From Coemansia sp. RSA 487 (taxonomy: Eukaryota > Kickxellomycota > Kickxellomycetes > Kickxellales > Kickxellaceae), in contig JANBRJ010000007.1 in NCBI GenBank assembly GCA_027577595.1, forward strand, positions 62,001-126,000: 64,000 bases of DNA, given 5' to 3'. The notes beneath the pieces were generated by a model that worked only from the letters and a program-made list of their open reading frames with translations, was not told the origin of the DNA and made no database searches. Below are positions 23,601 through 31,885 of the stretch, piece after piece. A program made the translations under genes and the position numbers. The first letter of the stretch is position 1; the number at the start of each line of letters is the position of its first letter.

Positions 23601-24030
23601 ATATCTGGAATATACCGACCAGGCGCATCCAAAATGCCTGAATGCGGTAGCGGCGTATTCTGAACCGCAGTGCTGCAAATACTTGGCGAAACAGGCTGAG
23701 CTGTGCCTTCCTGGTCATTCCGTGCTAGGATATTATTTGTGTATTTATCCTTATTGTTACTGTTGTCGTCCTTTGTTGGAGCGAGTTTTGCACGGAGCGA
23801 CGACAGAGCTGCTGCCCGAAGCTCTGCTGCTGACTGCAATTGTTTCACAGAGCTGCCCTCGCTTTGCGCTGGCTATATGTTTGTTGGAAGTTGTTCACGT
23901 AGAATAAAAGACAAGCAAGAGTAATTTCGCCAATTTGTTTAATACAATTGTTGGTTTTCAAATCAACGGATTGAAGGTGTAGATACCAGAATCTTACCTT
24001 TTCTGGTTCAGCTTCAGCATAACTGTCCAT
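17609..24030 (-). CDS. ZFC3H1/Red1-like nuclear RNA surveillance scaffold (HAT-repeat protein)
   Basis: Very large protein (about 2098 residues) resembling the MTREC/PAXT scaffold that links nuclear RNAs to the exosome helicase. Proposed exon 1 is 23998-24030 (MDSYAEAEPEK); a 125-bp intron with GTAAGA donor and TATAG acceptor follows; exon 2 is 17609-23872, giving PAQSEGSSVKQLQSAAELRA. There is no ATG at the head of exon 2, which supports the small first exon. Visible parts: acidic SDLEEGESMSLSEGEVYDQ near 290-310, long Ser/Pro disorder, coiled-coil segments around 860-950, an SDYIPYESPF motif as in ZFC3H1, then an acidic patch and HAT/TPR-like helical repeats to the end (ESERLWDLYLELYSRQ, SFIIWRRYIQWCGW). 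The CCCH finger typical of Red1/ZFC3H1 is not visible. The assignment rests on layout and short motifs; another HAT-repeat RNA factor is possible. Confidence 0.6.
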
Positions 24031-24335
24031 TGCACGCAAAATGGGTATATCAATCGTGGCACTGAGACCAAATACTATGAAGAATTAAACAAGTATTCCT
24101 CTCCCAATTTTTGCTAATTAAAAAATAAGTTGTAAAAATGAATGAATTTGAAAACCTTGCACGAAAAGTAATAAAAATGTTCTGCAAGCAAAAGTGCATT
24201 TTGTGTCAGAGATGACTGATATCACGTGGAATTTTTAAAAATCAAAACAAAATGTAAGGAAACAGCAAAAGACTTGAGCCAAAGGTATTGTTCCAAAAAC
24301 AGAACATGGCGATGCAGAGAACACAAGGAGCTGAT
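24031..24335. other. Short intergenic interval with CACGTG
   Basis: This 305-bp stretch lies upstream of the ZFC3H1-like gene and downstream of calreticulin. It is AT-rich, with a CACGTG palindrome at 24223-24228. No coding sequence was seen. Confidence 0.4.
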
Positions 24336-25907
24336 TTAGAGCTCATCGTGACCGTCCCATTTCTCATCGTCGTCCTCAGCCTCAGCAGCAGCCTCCTCGG
24401 CCTTCTTTGCAGCCTCGGCAGCTTCCTTGGCGGCCTTCTTTGCAGCCTCGGCAGCCTTCTTCGCGGCAGCCTTCTTCGCGGCCTTCTCATCTCTTGCTTT
24501 CTTGGCAGCAGCCTTTTCGTCTTCATCGTCCTTCTTGTCAGCCTCCTCAGCCTCTTCCTTCTCCTCCTTGACGTCGTCTTCCTTGGGCTCGTCCTCTTCT
24601 TTGTCTTCGACCAGATCGGATTCGGCATCAGCCTCAGCAGGCTTGTCCTCCTCATTGGAATCCCGCTTCTCAACAACCTCGTCATCATCTTCAAGGTCAT
24701 CGACAACCTTGTCGTCCTTTTCGTCCTTCTTCTCTTCCTCCTCCTTCTCGGCCTTCTTTGCCTCGGCCTCAGCCTCCTTTGCCTTGCGCTCCTCCTCGAG
24801 CTTCTTGGCCTCTTCCTCGTCAATCACCTTCTTGGCAGCAATCTCGCCCTCAACGTTGTCAGCCCAGGTGGTGTTGCCGAACTGAGAGGCATAGTCAAAG
24901 TCGTCAGTGATTAGGATGTTGTCAAAGATTGTCCCGGCCTTGACGGTCCAGAGATCAAGACCAACGTAGCCAATGTTGAAAACAGCGAGATCTTCGTCCT
25001 GATCGTAATCGGGATTGTCAATGAGCGGAGCGGTCCATTCGCCCTTGTACTCGGGGTTCTTGATCATACGTGGCTTCCACTCGCCCTTGTACTCGGGGTT
25101 TGCAACCATTGGCGCCTCCCAATCGCCATCCATATCGTCGTCCCAGTCCTCAGGCTTCTTGGCGTCGGTATCGGGGATAGTTGCGGGTCCATCGACCCAG
25201 TCCTCGGGCTTCGTGTCCTCGGGGTCCTCGATCATGGCAGGTCCATCAACCCAGTTCTCAGGCTTTTTGGCGTCGGCATCGGGGATCTGCTTGTCGGGCA
25301 GAACCTTCCAAAAGTCCTCAATCTTGCCCTCTTCTTGCACCTTGTTGTCGATGCGGATCTCAAAGGTCTTGTCAGGCTTTACCCAGAACGTATACTGGTG
25401 AGAAAGCTGGTCGCCGCGCGGTTGGATGACCTTATCAATCTGGTTGTTGGTGTTGTTGTAGTTGATGATAGCATGTACGCGGCGGTTGGTCGAGCCGCAG
25501 ATGTCTGGGCCAAACATGACCTCGTACTCGGAATCGCCATCGAACTTTTCAGGCTCAAGCGTAGGTGGGAGAAGCTTCAGGTATGCGCCACCACAGTCAA
25601 TGTCTTGTTCGTACTTTACAGTAAACTGGACGATAAAGTCCTTGCCCTTTGTGTTGAACGGGCGCTTCAGCTTGGCGGAGTAGGCGTAGAACCGGGCGTC
25701 ATCAACAAGCTGCAGACCAGCAGCGTCTTCCTCGCTGCCGTGCCACTTGCCGTTGGAGAGCTTAATAGTGCCGACGTCGTCACGGGCTTTTGACGGCTTG
25801 AACTTGTCGATGCTTTCGGGGCTTGAGAAGGTCTCCTCGTAGTAGACGCGGCCGAGCGCAGAGCTGGCAAGCGCAGCAAGTGTGGTCAGAGCAAATGAGC
25901 AACGCAT
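24336..25907 (-). CDS. Calreticulin, ER lectin chaperone
   Basis: Soluble ER chaperone that binds monoglucosylated N-glycans and stores calcium. The 523-residue protein has a clear signal peptide (MRCSFALTTLAALASSALG), the globular lectin domain with its two Cys (CGGAY and DICGS), and a P-domain hairpin. The P-domain has three type 1 units (IPDADAKKPENW, IEDPEDTKPEDW, IPDTDAKKPEDW) followed by three type 2 units (NPEYKGEW and variants). It ends in the retrieval signal HDEL with no membrane segment, which separates it from calnexin. The C-terminal 160 residues are longer than usual: acidic/Lys tracts, then a segment built almost only of Ala, Lys and Glu before the final EDDDEKWDGHDEL. It diverges from RPS21 over 955 bp. 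Confidence 0.95.
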   Translation of the reverse strand: MRCSFALTTLAALASSALGRVYYEETFSSPESIDKFKPSKARDDVGTIKLSNGKWHGSEEDAAGLQLVDDARFYAYSAKLKRPFNTKGKDFIVQFTVKYEQDIDCGGAYLKLLPPTLEPEKFDGDSEYEVMFGPDICGSTNRRVHAIINYNNTNNQIDKVIQPRGDQLSHQYTFWVKPDKTFEIRIDNKVQEEGKIEDFWKVLPDKQIPDADAKKPENWVDGPAMIEDPEDTKPEDWVDGPATIPDTDAKKPEDWDDDMDGDWEAPMVANPEYKGEWKPRMIKNPEYKGEWTAPLIDNPDYDQDEDLAVFNIGYVGLDLWTVKAGTIFDNILITDDFDYASQFGNTTWADNVEGEIAAKKVIDEEEAKKLEEERKAKEAEAEAKKAEKEEEEKKDEKDDKVVDDLEDDDEVVEKRDSNEEDKPAEADAESDLVEDKEEDEPKEDDVKEEKEEAEEADKKDDEDEKAAAKKARDEKAAKKAAAKKAAEAAKKAAKEAAEAAKKAEEAAAEAEDDDEKWDGHDEL

Positions 25908-26862
25908 TCTTTCTTTCCTTTGTTTGTTTTTGGGGGAGGAGAGTTTACCTGTTTTTGCAATCCAGAAAATGTAGATAGAAAGCAGGACTTATGTAAATAA
26001 GCAGCGCTTAGAGTGCGAAATAGGATAAAGAAGAGGCGATAGAGTACAGCAAGAAAAGGGGGTTATTGTTCGAGCTAGCAAGCAAACAGCAAGGAGAAGA
26101 AGAGAAGAAGAGAAGAGAACGGGCACGGTGAGGCAAGTCCATTTAATGATGAAGCAGTTGCGGCTGGCAAAACGTGCCGTAAAGACAGAGCGATTGCCGA
26201 TAAATGCAGTATGCTTTGATGAAACGGGCATTTAGCACGCAGCGCTTTTCTGCAAATGGAAGCTTCGAGAGCTGCTGGTCAGAGCAACACTACAACGCAG
26301 AAATGCCAAAGGCTTCCCCAGAGCTCTGCTGCTCTTGCTTATATTGTTTTTGTTTCCAGCACCTCAGGACCGCTTTTCTTTGTCTATCCGTCTCCAATGC
26401 TTGGGATGCAGCAAAGCAGTAGTGATGTTGCAGTGGCTGATTGGCTACATGCGGACCAGACGTAGCGCCAGGTGATTGGCAGATTTTAGTGAGGCTCAAG
26501 CCGCATAGTCCGAGCCACAGCAGAAAGATCTTGTCCCTACAGTTTTTAAAACAGCTAGTCACGTTACATCAGATTGGTTGATTATCGCTGATCCAAAGTT
26601 TTTTTTTGCATCACCAACAACCCCCTTCGCCAAATCCACCTGATTCCCCTTCTAGCTTTTTCTGGCTGTCCCAGCAGCATTGAAAAATAAATCTCAAACC
26701 AAGCAGTGCGGAATCAACGCATATTTTTTGCGGCCAAAACGACCAAAGTGTTAAGAGAGCAAAAAGCTGGGCAAGAGCAGCAACAAGAAAGAGTTGTCCT
26801 TCTTTTCTCTCTCACTTGTTCCACACAATTCACTTTTTTTGTTGAAAATTTGATAAATCAAA
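25908..26862. promoter_or_regulatory. Divergent promoter interval, calreticulin / RPS21, with three CCAAT boxes
   Basis: No coding sequence was seen in these 955 bp. Three ATTGG (CCAAT on the minus strand) motifs cluster at 26440-26444, 26475-26479 and 26573-26577. They lie 290-425 bp upstream of RPS21 and 530-670 bp upstream of calreticulin. I did not find a full CCAAT-N9-CCACG ER-stress element. Pyrimidine tracts precede the RPS21 start. Confidence 0.5.
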
Positions 26863-27454
26863 ATGGAGAACGATCAGGGTAAACTCGTTGACCTTTACAT
26901 CCCCCGCAAGTGGTAAGCACAATCAGTGAGAGACGGGCAGTTTTTTTTTATACAGCCGGTAGAATCAACCGAGAGCCGGAGCTTGCGTTCTGTACAAAGT
27001 GAAAAGGAGTCTAGTTCAAGGAGCCCCTTTCTAGCCGCGTCCGCCGTACGCAGAAGGGCAAGAGATACATGCAATATGAGCTGATATATTTTGGTGACTG
27101 TTTACTAAATACCATCTTTGACTTTTCTTTTTGCTTTATTTGTCGGTTTCTTTCCTGGCAACAAACATCGCTGCTACTCTCGATGAAAACCCCGTGCGTC
27201 GATTCTCTCTGCGACATTGAACTTGTGACTTTTTGCTTTGTAGCTCGGCCACTAACCGCCTCATCGCCTCCAAGGACCATGCGTCTGTCCAGATCAACAT
27301 TGCTGATGTTGACGAGCAGGGCCGCTTGACTGGTAGCTTCAAGACCTACGCCATCGCCGGTATGGTTCGCTCCCTTGGTGAGTCGGACGATTCGATCAAC
27401 CGTCTTACCACCACTGATGGCTACCTGAAGAACGTCTGGAACTACCAGAAGTAA
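26863..27454 (+). CDS. RPS21: 40S ribosomal protein eS21 (RPS21), two exons
   Basis: Small-subunit ribosomal protein. Exon 1 is 26863-26912, exon 2 is 27244-27454, and the 331-bp intron has a GTAAGC donor and TTTGTAG acceptor. The split codon TG|C restores Cys in [16 protein letters not shown] (from LVDLYIPRK and SATNRL), exactly the family sequence. The body [36 protein letters not shown] matches eS21. The predicted length is 86 residues, normal for the family. One early intron is common in fungal ribosomal-protein genes. The gene converges with RPB6, with 258 bp between stops. Confidence 0.95.
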
Positions 27455-27712
27455 AATCTTTGACCTTCTTCGCTGACGGGGATCCACTTCTCCACAAGAG
27501 CCTTGTGTCCCTTTTTTAACATATACATGGCGTCTTTGTTTTTCTTTGTTGCTAAAATGGAAATAACACTGCTATAGCCATTACAATACATGTGCTTGAG
27601 TGATCGTTTGAGGAAAGCTGGCATAGCTGAAATTGTATTTATATAAATGTTTTCTGTATAAAGAAGCAAGAACTGCCTAACGAAACACCTCCCTTTCTGG
27701 AGGCGACCGCCC

Positions 27713-28075
27713 TTAGTCGGCAATAAGCTCAGCAACGCGCCAGTCCTCGTAGCTGGAGTCCGGCAGATACCGCCGGATGACAAAGGGGATCTTTTTTGCG
27801 CGCAGCTCCTTGAGGGCAATGTCGTATGGATCGGACTCTCCGTCCAGCTCAACCATCACAGGCGCGTTCATGCTGATCTGCAGTGCGCGTGCGCCTAGAA
27901 TACGAGCACGCTCGTACTTTGTCATGTAGGGCGTTGTGATGCGTTCGCTGGAAGGAGTAGGCTCGACGTTGTCCTCGGGGAGAAAGATCTCAGCGGCATC
28001 GTCCTGCTCCTGCTCCATCATATCGGGTCCATCGTCGTTGAACTCATTATCGTAGTAATCCTCATTGTCCGACAT
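27713..28075 (-). CDS. RPB6: DNA-directed RNA polymerases I, II and III subunit RPABC2 (Rpb6/omega)
   Basis: Shared subunit of all three nuclear RNA polymerases, homologous to bacterial omega, stabilising the assembly around the largest subunit. At 120 residues it has an acidic disordered N-terminus ([18 protein letters not shown]) followed by the family core [31 protein letters not shown] and [20 protein letters not shown]. The length and the ATG at 28073-28075 fit fungal Rpb6. It is transcribed away from MED10 across a 386-bp shared upstream interval. Confidence 0.95.
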   Translation of the reverse strand: MSDNEDYYDNEFNDDGPDMMEQEQDDAAEIFLPEDNVEPTPSSERITTPYMTKYERARILGARALQISMNAPVMVELDGESDPYDIALKELRAKKIPFVIRRYLPDSSYEDWRVAELIAD

Positions 28076-28461
28076 TTTCGTGTTTATTTAAAAAAAAGTT
28101 TTCCGAACGTTTTCTGCTTGAGGAATAATACAATGAAGAAAGAATGGTCTGACCAAACCCCAGAGAATTAAGCACCGCACGAACAACAGAACTATTTACG
28201 CGCTAGAGCAAATCGCAACAACGAAATTGAAAAAGTACAGAAACACAGGACACAAACACAAAGAAAAGTGAAAAATCTTGAAAAAAAATCCTCGACTCTG
28301 AAGAAAAAACTTGCTGATCTTGCTGGGGAATTACAGCGACAGTCAGCAGTTTTATACTGGAGTGTTTGCATTGCCCAACTTCTCTCTTTCATTTGCCTAT
28401 TGTTTTTTTTCTTTTTTCTTGTGTATAATTAAATTTGCTATACGCTTGTGCACGTCAGAGA
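28076..28461. promoter_or_regulatory. Bidirectional promoter interval RPB6 / MED10
   Basis: The 386 bp between two divergent transcription-machinery genes hold long A- and T-runs (near 28086-28100, 28275-28310 and 28400-28420) and no recognisable open frame. They must contain the start regions of both genes. Confidence 0.5.
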
Positions 28462-28941
28462 ATGCAACCTCCACATAGCAACGCAGCGACATCGCAGTCG
28501 CAGTCGCAGGCGACAACAGCAGCAACAGAGTTCCACGACGCTGCTCGTGAGACGATGGAGGCAAAGATCCGTGAGGCGCTTGAAACGCTGTCGCAGATCC
28601 AGGTGACTGTCATGAACCACGAGTCTGCAGACGAGCAAGTACTACAGCAGCGCGTCGACCGCCTTGTGCGCGGCTTCGCGGAGATGCACACGGCGAAAGA
28701 TCAGCTGAATGCCAGCGTTCCCGAAGAAGTCCTTGCCTACATCAGAGACGGCCGCAACCCCGACGAGTTTACCAGCCAGTTCATGGAGCGCGTGGCATCG
28801 GAGAACCAGTTTACCAACGGAAAGATTGCTGCGCTGTCAAACTTTAAGCATGAGTTTGAGGAGAAGCTCAGAGAGTTCTTCCCCGAGGAATCGAGCGAGC
28901 GGCTTGACCGCCAGAAACCAGTACAAAAGGACGATGCGTAA
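28462..28941 (+). CDS. MED10: Mediator complex subunit 10 (Med10/Nut2)
   Basis: Component of the Mediator middle module that bridges activators and RNA polymerase II. The family core is plain: VPEEVLAYIRDGRNPDEFTS with the hallmark DGRNPD, then FMERVASENQFTNGKIAALS and the C-terminal helix ending in FFPE. The first ATG in frame is at 28462; the open frame extends nine codons further upstream only through a TTG, so I use the ATG. The predicted 159 residues begin with a Ser/Gln-rich tail (SQSQSQATTAATEF). Confidence 0.9.
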   Translation: MQPPHSNAATSQSQSQATTAATEFHDAARETMEAKIREALETLSQIQVTVMNHESADEQVLQQRVDRLVRGFAEMHTAKDQLNASVPEEVLAYIRDGRNPDEFTSQFMERVASENQFTNGKIAALSNFKHEFEEKLREFFPEESSERLDRQKPVQKDDA

Positions 28942-29314
28942 CATGTGTTCAATAGCTATACTTTGTACTTTATTTATTTCACTATCTTTGTATATCCTAA
29001 CCGAAAAATGGTAGTAGCCAAGCTTCAATGTTATAGAGTGGGTGGCTCTCATATGGCTGAATCATCTCCTTTCTTGTGTTCTGGATACTTTGTGCTTGGT
29101 GTTTTTTTCGGCTCGTGTACCAAGTGACGAGATTTTGGATCAAACGTTTCACTATTTTTCTTTCTACTAATTTTCTTAGCCAAGTGCTCTGTTTTTTCTT
29201 TCTTTCCCTCCCTTTTTATATTTTGCCTTTGCATCATTGCGATCCTAATCTCTTTTATTTATTCAATCTCCTGCAACTCCCGAAAGTAACGAAGAATAGC
29301 ATAGAGACGCAATA
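28942..29314. other. Intergenic interval MED10 to PAT1
   Basis: These 373 bp are T-rich, with pyrimidine tracts between 29150 and 29240 that resemble a fungal 5' leader for PAT1. No coding sequence was seen. Confidence 0.4.
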
Positions 29315-31576
29315 ATGTCGGGTTCTTTTTTCGGAGCTGGGTTTTCTGATGACCCCATTGCACGCGAGCGAGAGGTATACAGGTCTGCCAACTCCAACGA
29401 CCTCGATGCAAGGCTAGAGTCCATGGCCCATGGTAATGACAATTTGGGAGACAATTTGGACGAAGATCTGGATACATTTAACGACGAAACGTTCGATGCC
29501 GATATCGGCGAAATTAGCGGCAAGGAATTTGACTTTTTCCAATCTACAGCCAAAAACCAAGCGAATTTGTTTCCGCAATCGACCCAGCAGCAACAGCAGC
29601 AGAGACAGCCCCAACCGCAGCAAGCCAATTTGCCACAGCTGTTTCAAAATATGGGCATCAGCGTCCAAACAGTGTCCGCTACTATTACTTCCAACGCTCC
29701 GCCTATGGTTGCTGGCAGAAGCGGTCCTCTAGCAAATGCTGCTCCAGCCGCAGAGCAACGCATGGCCTTCCCCCTTCCAGAGATGGACCCCAAGGTTCTG
29801 ATGAAGCAAGCGACGCCAGTGCCTGCTTTTCAGCGACAGCAACGCGTTTCAACGCTGCGCAATAGGTATGCCAACCCAGAAGTTATTGCCGCGCGTCGTG
29901 AGGAAAGGCTTCGCAAGCAGGCGGAGCTGTCAAAGTACAACAATATGATGTCACGGCATGACAAGGATTACATTGTCAAGATTCAGGTTTCGCAGCTTCT
30001 AACGGACGACCCAGCCGCCGATGATTTCTATTGCCACATGTATCAGCTTTCTCGTGGTGGTCTGTTTGGTTCAGGATCAATTCAAGCAGGCCAGCAGCAA
30101 CACCAACACCAACAGCAGCTTGGAGCTAATAATGCTGGGTCGTCCTCGTCAATGGCAGCAGCCGGCGTGCCAGCAAACAATGCTCTTGGTCATGTGCAAA
30201 ACGCAAGCACTGATTCTGACGCATTTGCCGAACCCAATGCACAACAATCGTCTCGGCCTGGATCTTCAATGAACAACGCAGCAATGAGAAATGAACAAAA
30301 CTCAGAACTGCACAAACAGTCGCATTATGTACGCCCCCACCGCAGCCACACGCAGACCTCAATGGCGCGCATGCAGCAGCAAGTGCAGCGCATTGTGAAC
30401 GAGGCTCGCCGCCGTCCAAAGGCCACACACGTGTCACCCGAGGGCGTTCTTGGCAAAATATCGGTCAACTCGGCACGCAACCCGAAGCAAGTGATCCAGG
30501 TCCAGCGCAGCCACGCAGGCAGTATATCGCAGCAAACGGCGATCAGCGACCCCAAGCTTCATTCGCCGAGCCCCAATGACCTAGGCGGGATCTTCTCCGG
30601 CCTTGGGGATGCGCGCAACCCAGTCGCCGAGCGGCGAAAGACTCTCCGCTCGATCGAAACCGTATACGATCTGGTGCTGCGCCTCGAGCAGATGATTCGC
30701 GAGCAGGTTCGCCTCCCGCCAAACACCGACCATCCATCGGTGCAGCGATGGATCTCCTCGTACAACGAGATCAAGGAGCGCGTGTGGTCCGAGCTGGATG
30801 CGTCGCAGCCCATCTCGAACACATATCCACATCCGCTCGTGCGCTTCCTGTCGTTCTCCAAGGGAAAACGCATCGTCCCGCGTCTTGTCCACCACCTGTC
30901 GATCGACCAAGTCCTGGCACTGACCACCACCATTATAGCCAACTTTGAGAGTCTGGACGTCTGTAGGTTTGGGAGCTTTAGCTATGCGTCGGGGTCGTCT
31001 GTTGGTACCCAACAGCGCGAAGAGACCGATCTATTCCTCCACGCGGTCATGCCACCCACCTTGGCCTTTCTGTCCGAAACACCGCTGCAGATCATTAATG
31101 GCCTTTTTGCCCTGTTCATGGAAAGGAACAACATTGCGTGGGTCGTACGTACGCGTCCTGCGCTAATGTTCCTGACCGTTATCCTCGGCCGCAGCTCGAC
31201 TCTCCGACAATCCGGCGCTCACGGCTTCAGCAGCGCAGACCAGCAAGATGAATTCCAGGCAGCCGAGCTTTACAGCCATTTGTTCAACTCGTTGCGCGGC
31301 GGATTGTGCTCGATCTTTCCACCGCCACCTGCGCTTGGTCAGCTGCCAAACCCGCTCGAAGACTTGCACGCATGGCAGTTCCTGGCGACACTGGCTGTTG
31401 GCGCATCTGTGGATCAGCAGCATGTGTTGGTCTCAGAGGCAAGAGAAAAGGTACTTGAAAAAGTGCAGCTGGCCAAGAGCGGCCGGCTCCCAATGGAGGT
31501 CTCTGCTGCGCTTACGTCAAATGTCAATCTTTTCCTGAACGCACTAGGTCTAGATGCATCCCAAATATCTTCATGA
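29315..31576 (+). CDS. PAT1: Pat1, mRNA decapping activator and P-body scaffold
   Basis: Connects deadenylated mRNA (via Lsm1-7) with the Dcp1-Dcp2 decapping enzyme and Dhh1. The 753-residue protein starts MSGSFFGAGFSDDPIA. An acidic N-terminal region with short Phe motifs (DTFNDETFD, EFDFF) could contact the DEAD-box helicase. A Gln/Pro-rich stretch at about 88-110 and a disordered middle follow. The alpha-helical Pat-C domain begins near residue 430 (RRKTLRSIETVYDLVLRLEQ) and runs to the end, with FSKGKRIVPRLVHHLS characteristic of the family. The length is normal for fungal Pat1. It converges with the downstream Rho GEF gene. Confidence 0.92.
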   Translation: MSGSFFGAGFSDDPIAREREVYRSANSNDLDARLESMAHGNDNLGDNLDEDLDTFNDETFDADIGEISGKEFDFFQSTAKNQANLFPQSTQQQQQQRQPQPQQANLPQLFQNMGISVQTVSATITSNAPPMVAGRSGPLANAAPAAEQRMAFPLPEMDPKVLMKQATPVPAFQRQQRVSTLRNRYANPEVIAARREERLRKQAELSKYNNMMSRHDKDYIVKIQVSQLLTDDPAADDFYCHMYQLSRGGLFGSGSIQAGQQQHQHQQQLGANNAGSSSSMAAAGVPANNALGHVQNASTDSDAFAEPNAQQSSRPGSSMNNAAMRNEQNSELHKQSHYVRPHRSHTQTSMARMQQQVQRIVNEARRRPKATHVSPEGVLGKISVNSARNPKQVIQVQRSHAGSISQQTAISDPKLHSPSPNDLGGIFSGLGDARNPVAERRKTLRSIETVYDLVLRLEQMIREQVRLPPNTDHPSVQRWISSYNEIKERVWSELDASQPISNTYPHPLVRFLSFSKGKRIVPRLVHHLSIDQVLALTTTIIANFESLDVCRFGSFSYASGSSVGTQQREETDLFLHAVMPPTLAFLSETPLQIINGLFALFMERNNIAWVVRTRPALMFLTVILGRSSTLRQSGAHGFSSADQQDEFQAAELYSHLFNSLRGGLCSIFPPPPALGQLPNPLEDLHAWQFLATLAVGASVDQQHVLVSEAREKVLEKVQLAKSGRLPMEVSAALTSNVNLFLNALGLDASQISS

Positions 31577-31885
31577 GCTTTGCCAAACGAGAAAGTGCAT
31601 TTTTCGTGATGCATCTTTTAGAAAAAAAATAGTGTTTGCCACAAGACATTTTGTGGCGTTACCTCGGTTTTCAATCACAACAATTTCATATTTTACTTAC
31701 AGAAGAACAGGGACTAGTGTAAACACATTAAGCTTTGTGAATATATATTGTGCTTGGATACACTCGATCGAAGAAACAATATAAAAAATAGCAGAATTGT
31801 ACTGTAACAAATGTTGGAAAATGGTATTGAAAATGGTATTGAAAATGGTATTGAAAATGGCGCGCAAAAAATATTGGATTGTCAA
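31577..31885. other. Convergent 3' interval between PAT1 and Rho GEF
   Basis: AT-rich 309 bp between two stop codons, including the short tandem repeat listed next. No coding sequence was seen. Confidence 0.4.
31818..31860. repeat. Tandem repeat, 12-bp unit, 3.6 copies
   Basis: The unit AAAATGGTATTG occurs three times without mismatch (31818-31829, 31830-31841, 31842-31853), followed by a partial copy AAAATGG. It lies 26 bp beyond the stop codon of the minus-strand Rho GEF, so it probably falls in the 3' UTR. Confidence 0.9.

Noticed and set aside
24242-24914. Arg-rich and Leu-rich frames overlapping the calreticulin tail
   Set aside because: They are products of the repetitive Ala/Lys/Glu codons read in other frames.
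28435-28461. Nine-codon upstream extension of MED10
   Set aside because: It begins with TTG, which is not a usual nuclear start; the first ATG is at 28462.
5190-30435. CACGTG palindromes as a shared regulatory code
   Set aside because: They occur upstream of several genes (24223, 41773, 61127) but also inside coding sequence (about 5190 and 30429), so the count alone proves nothing.
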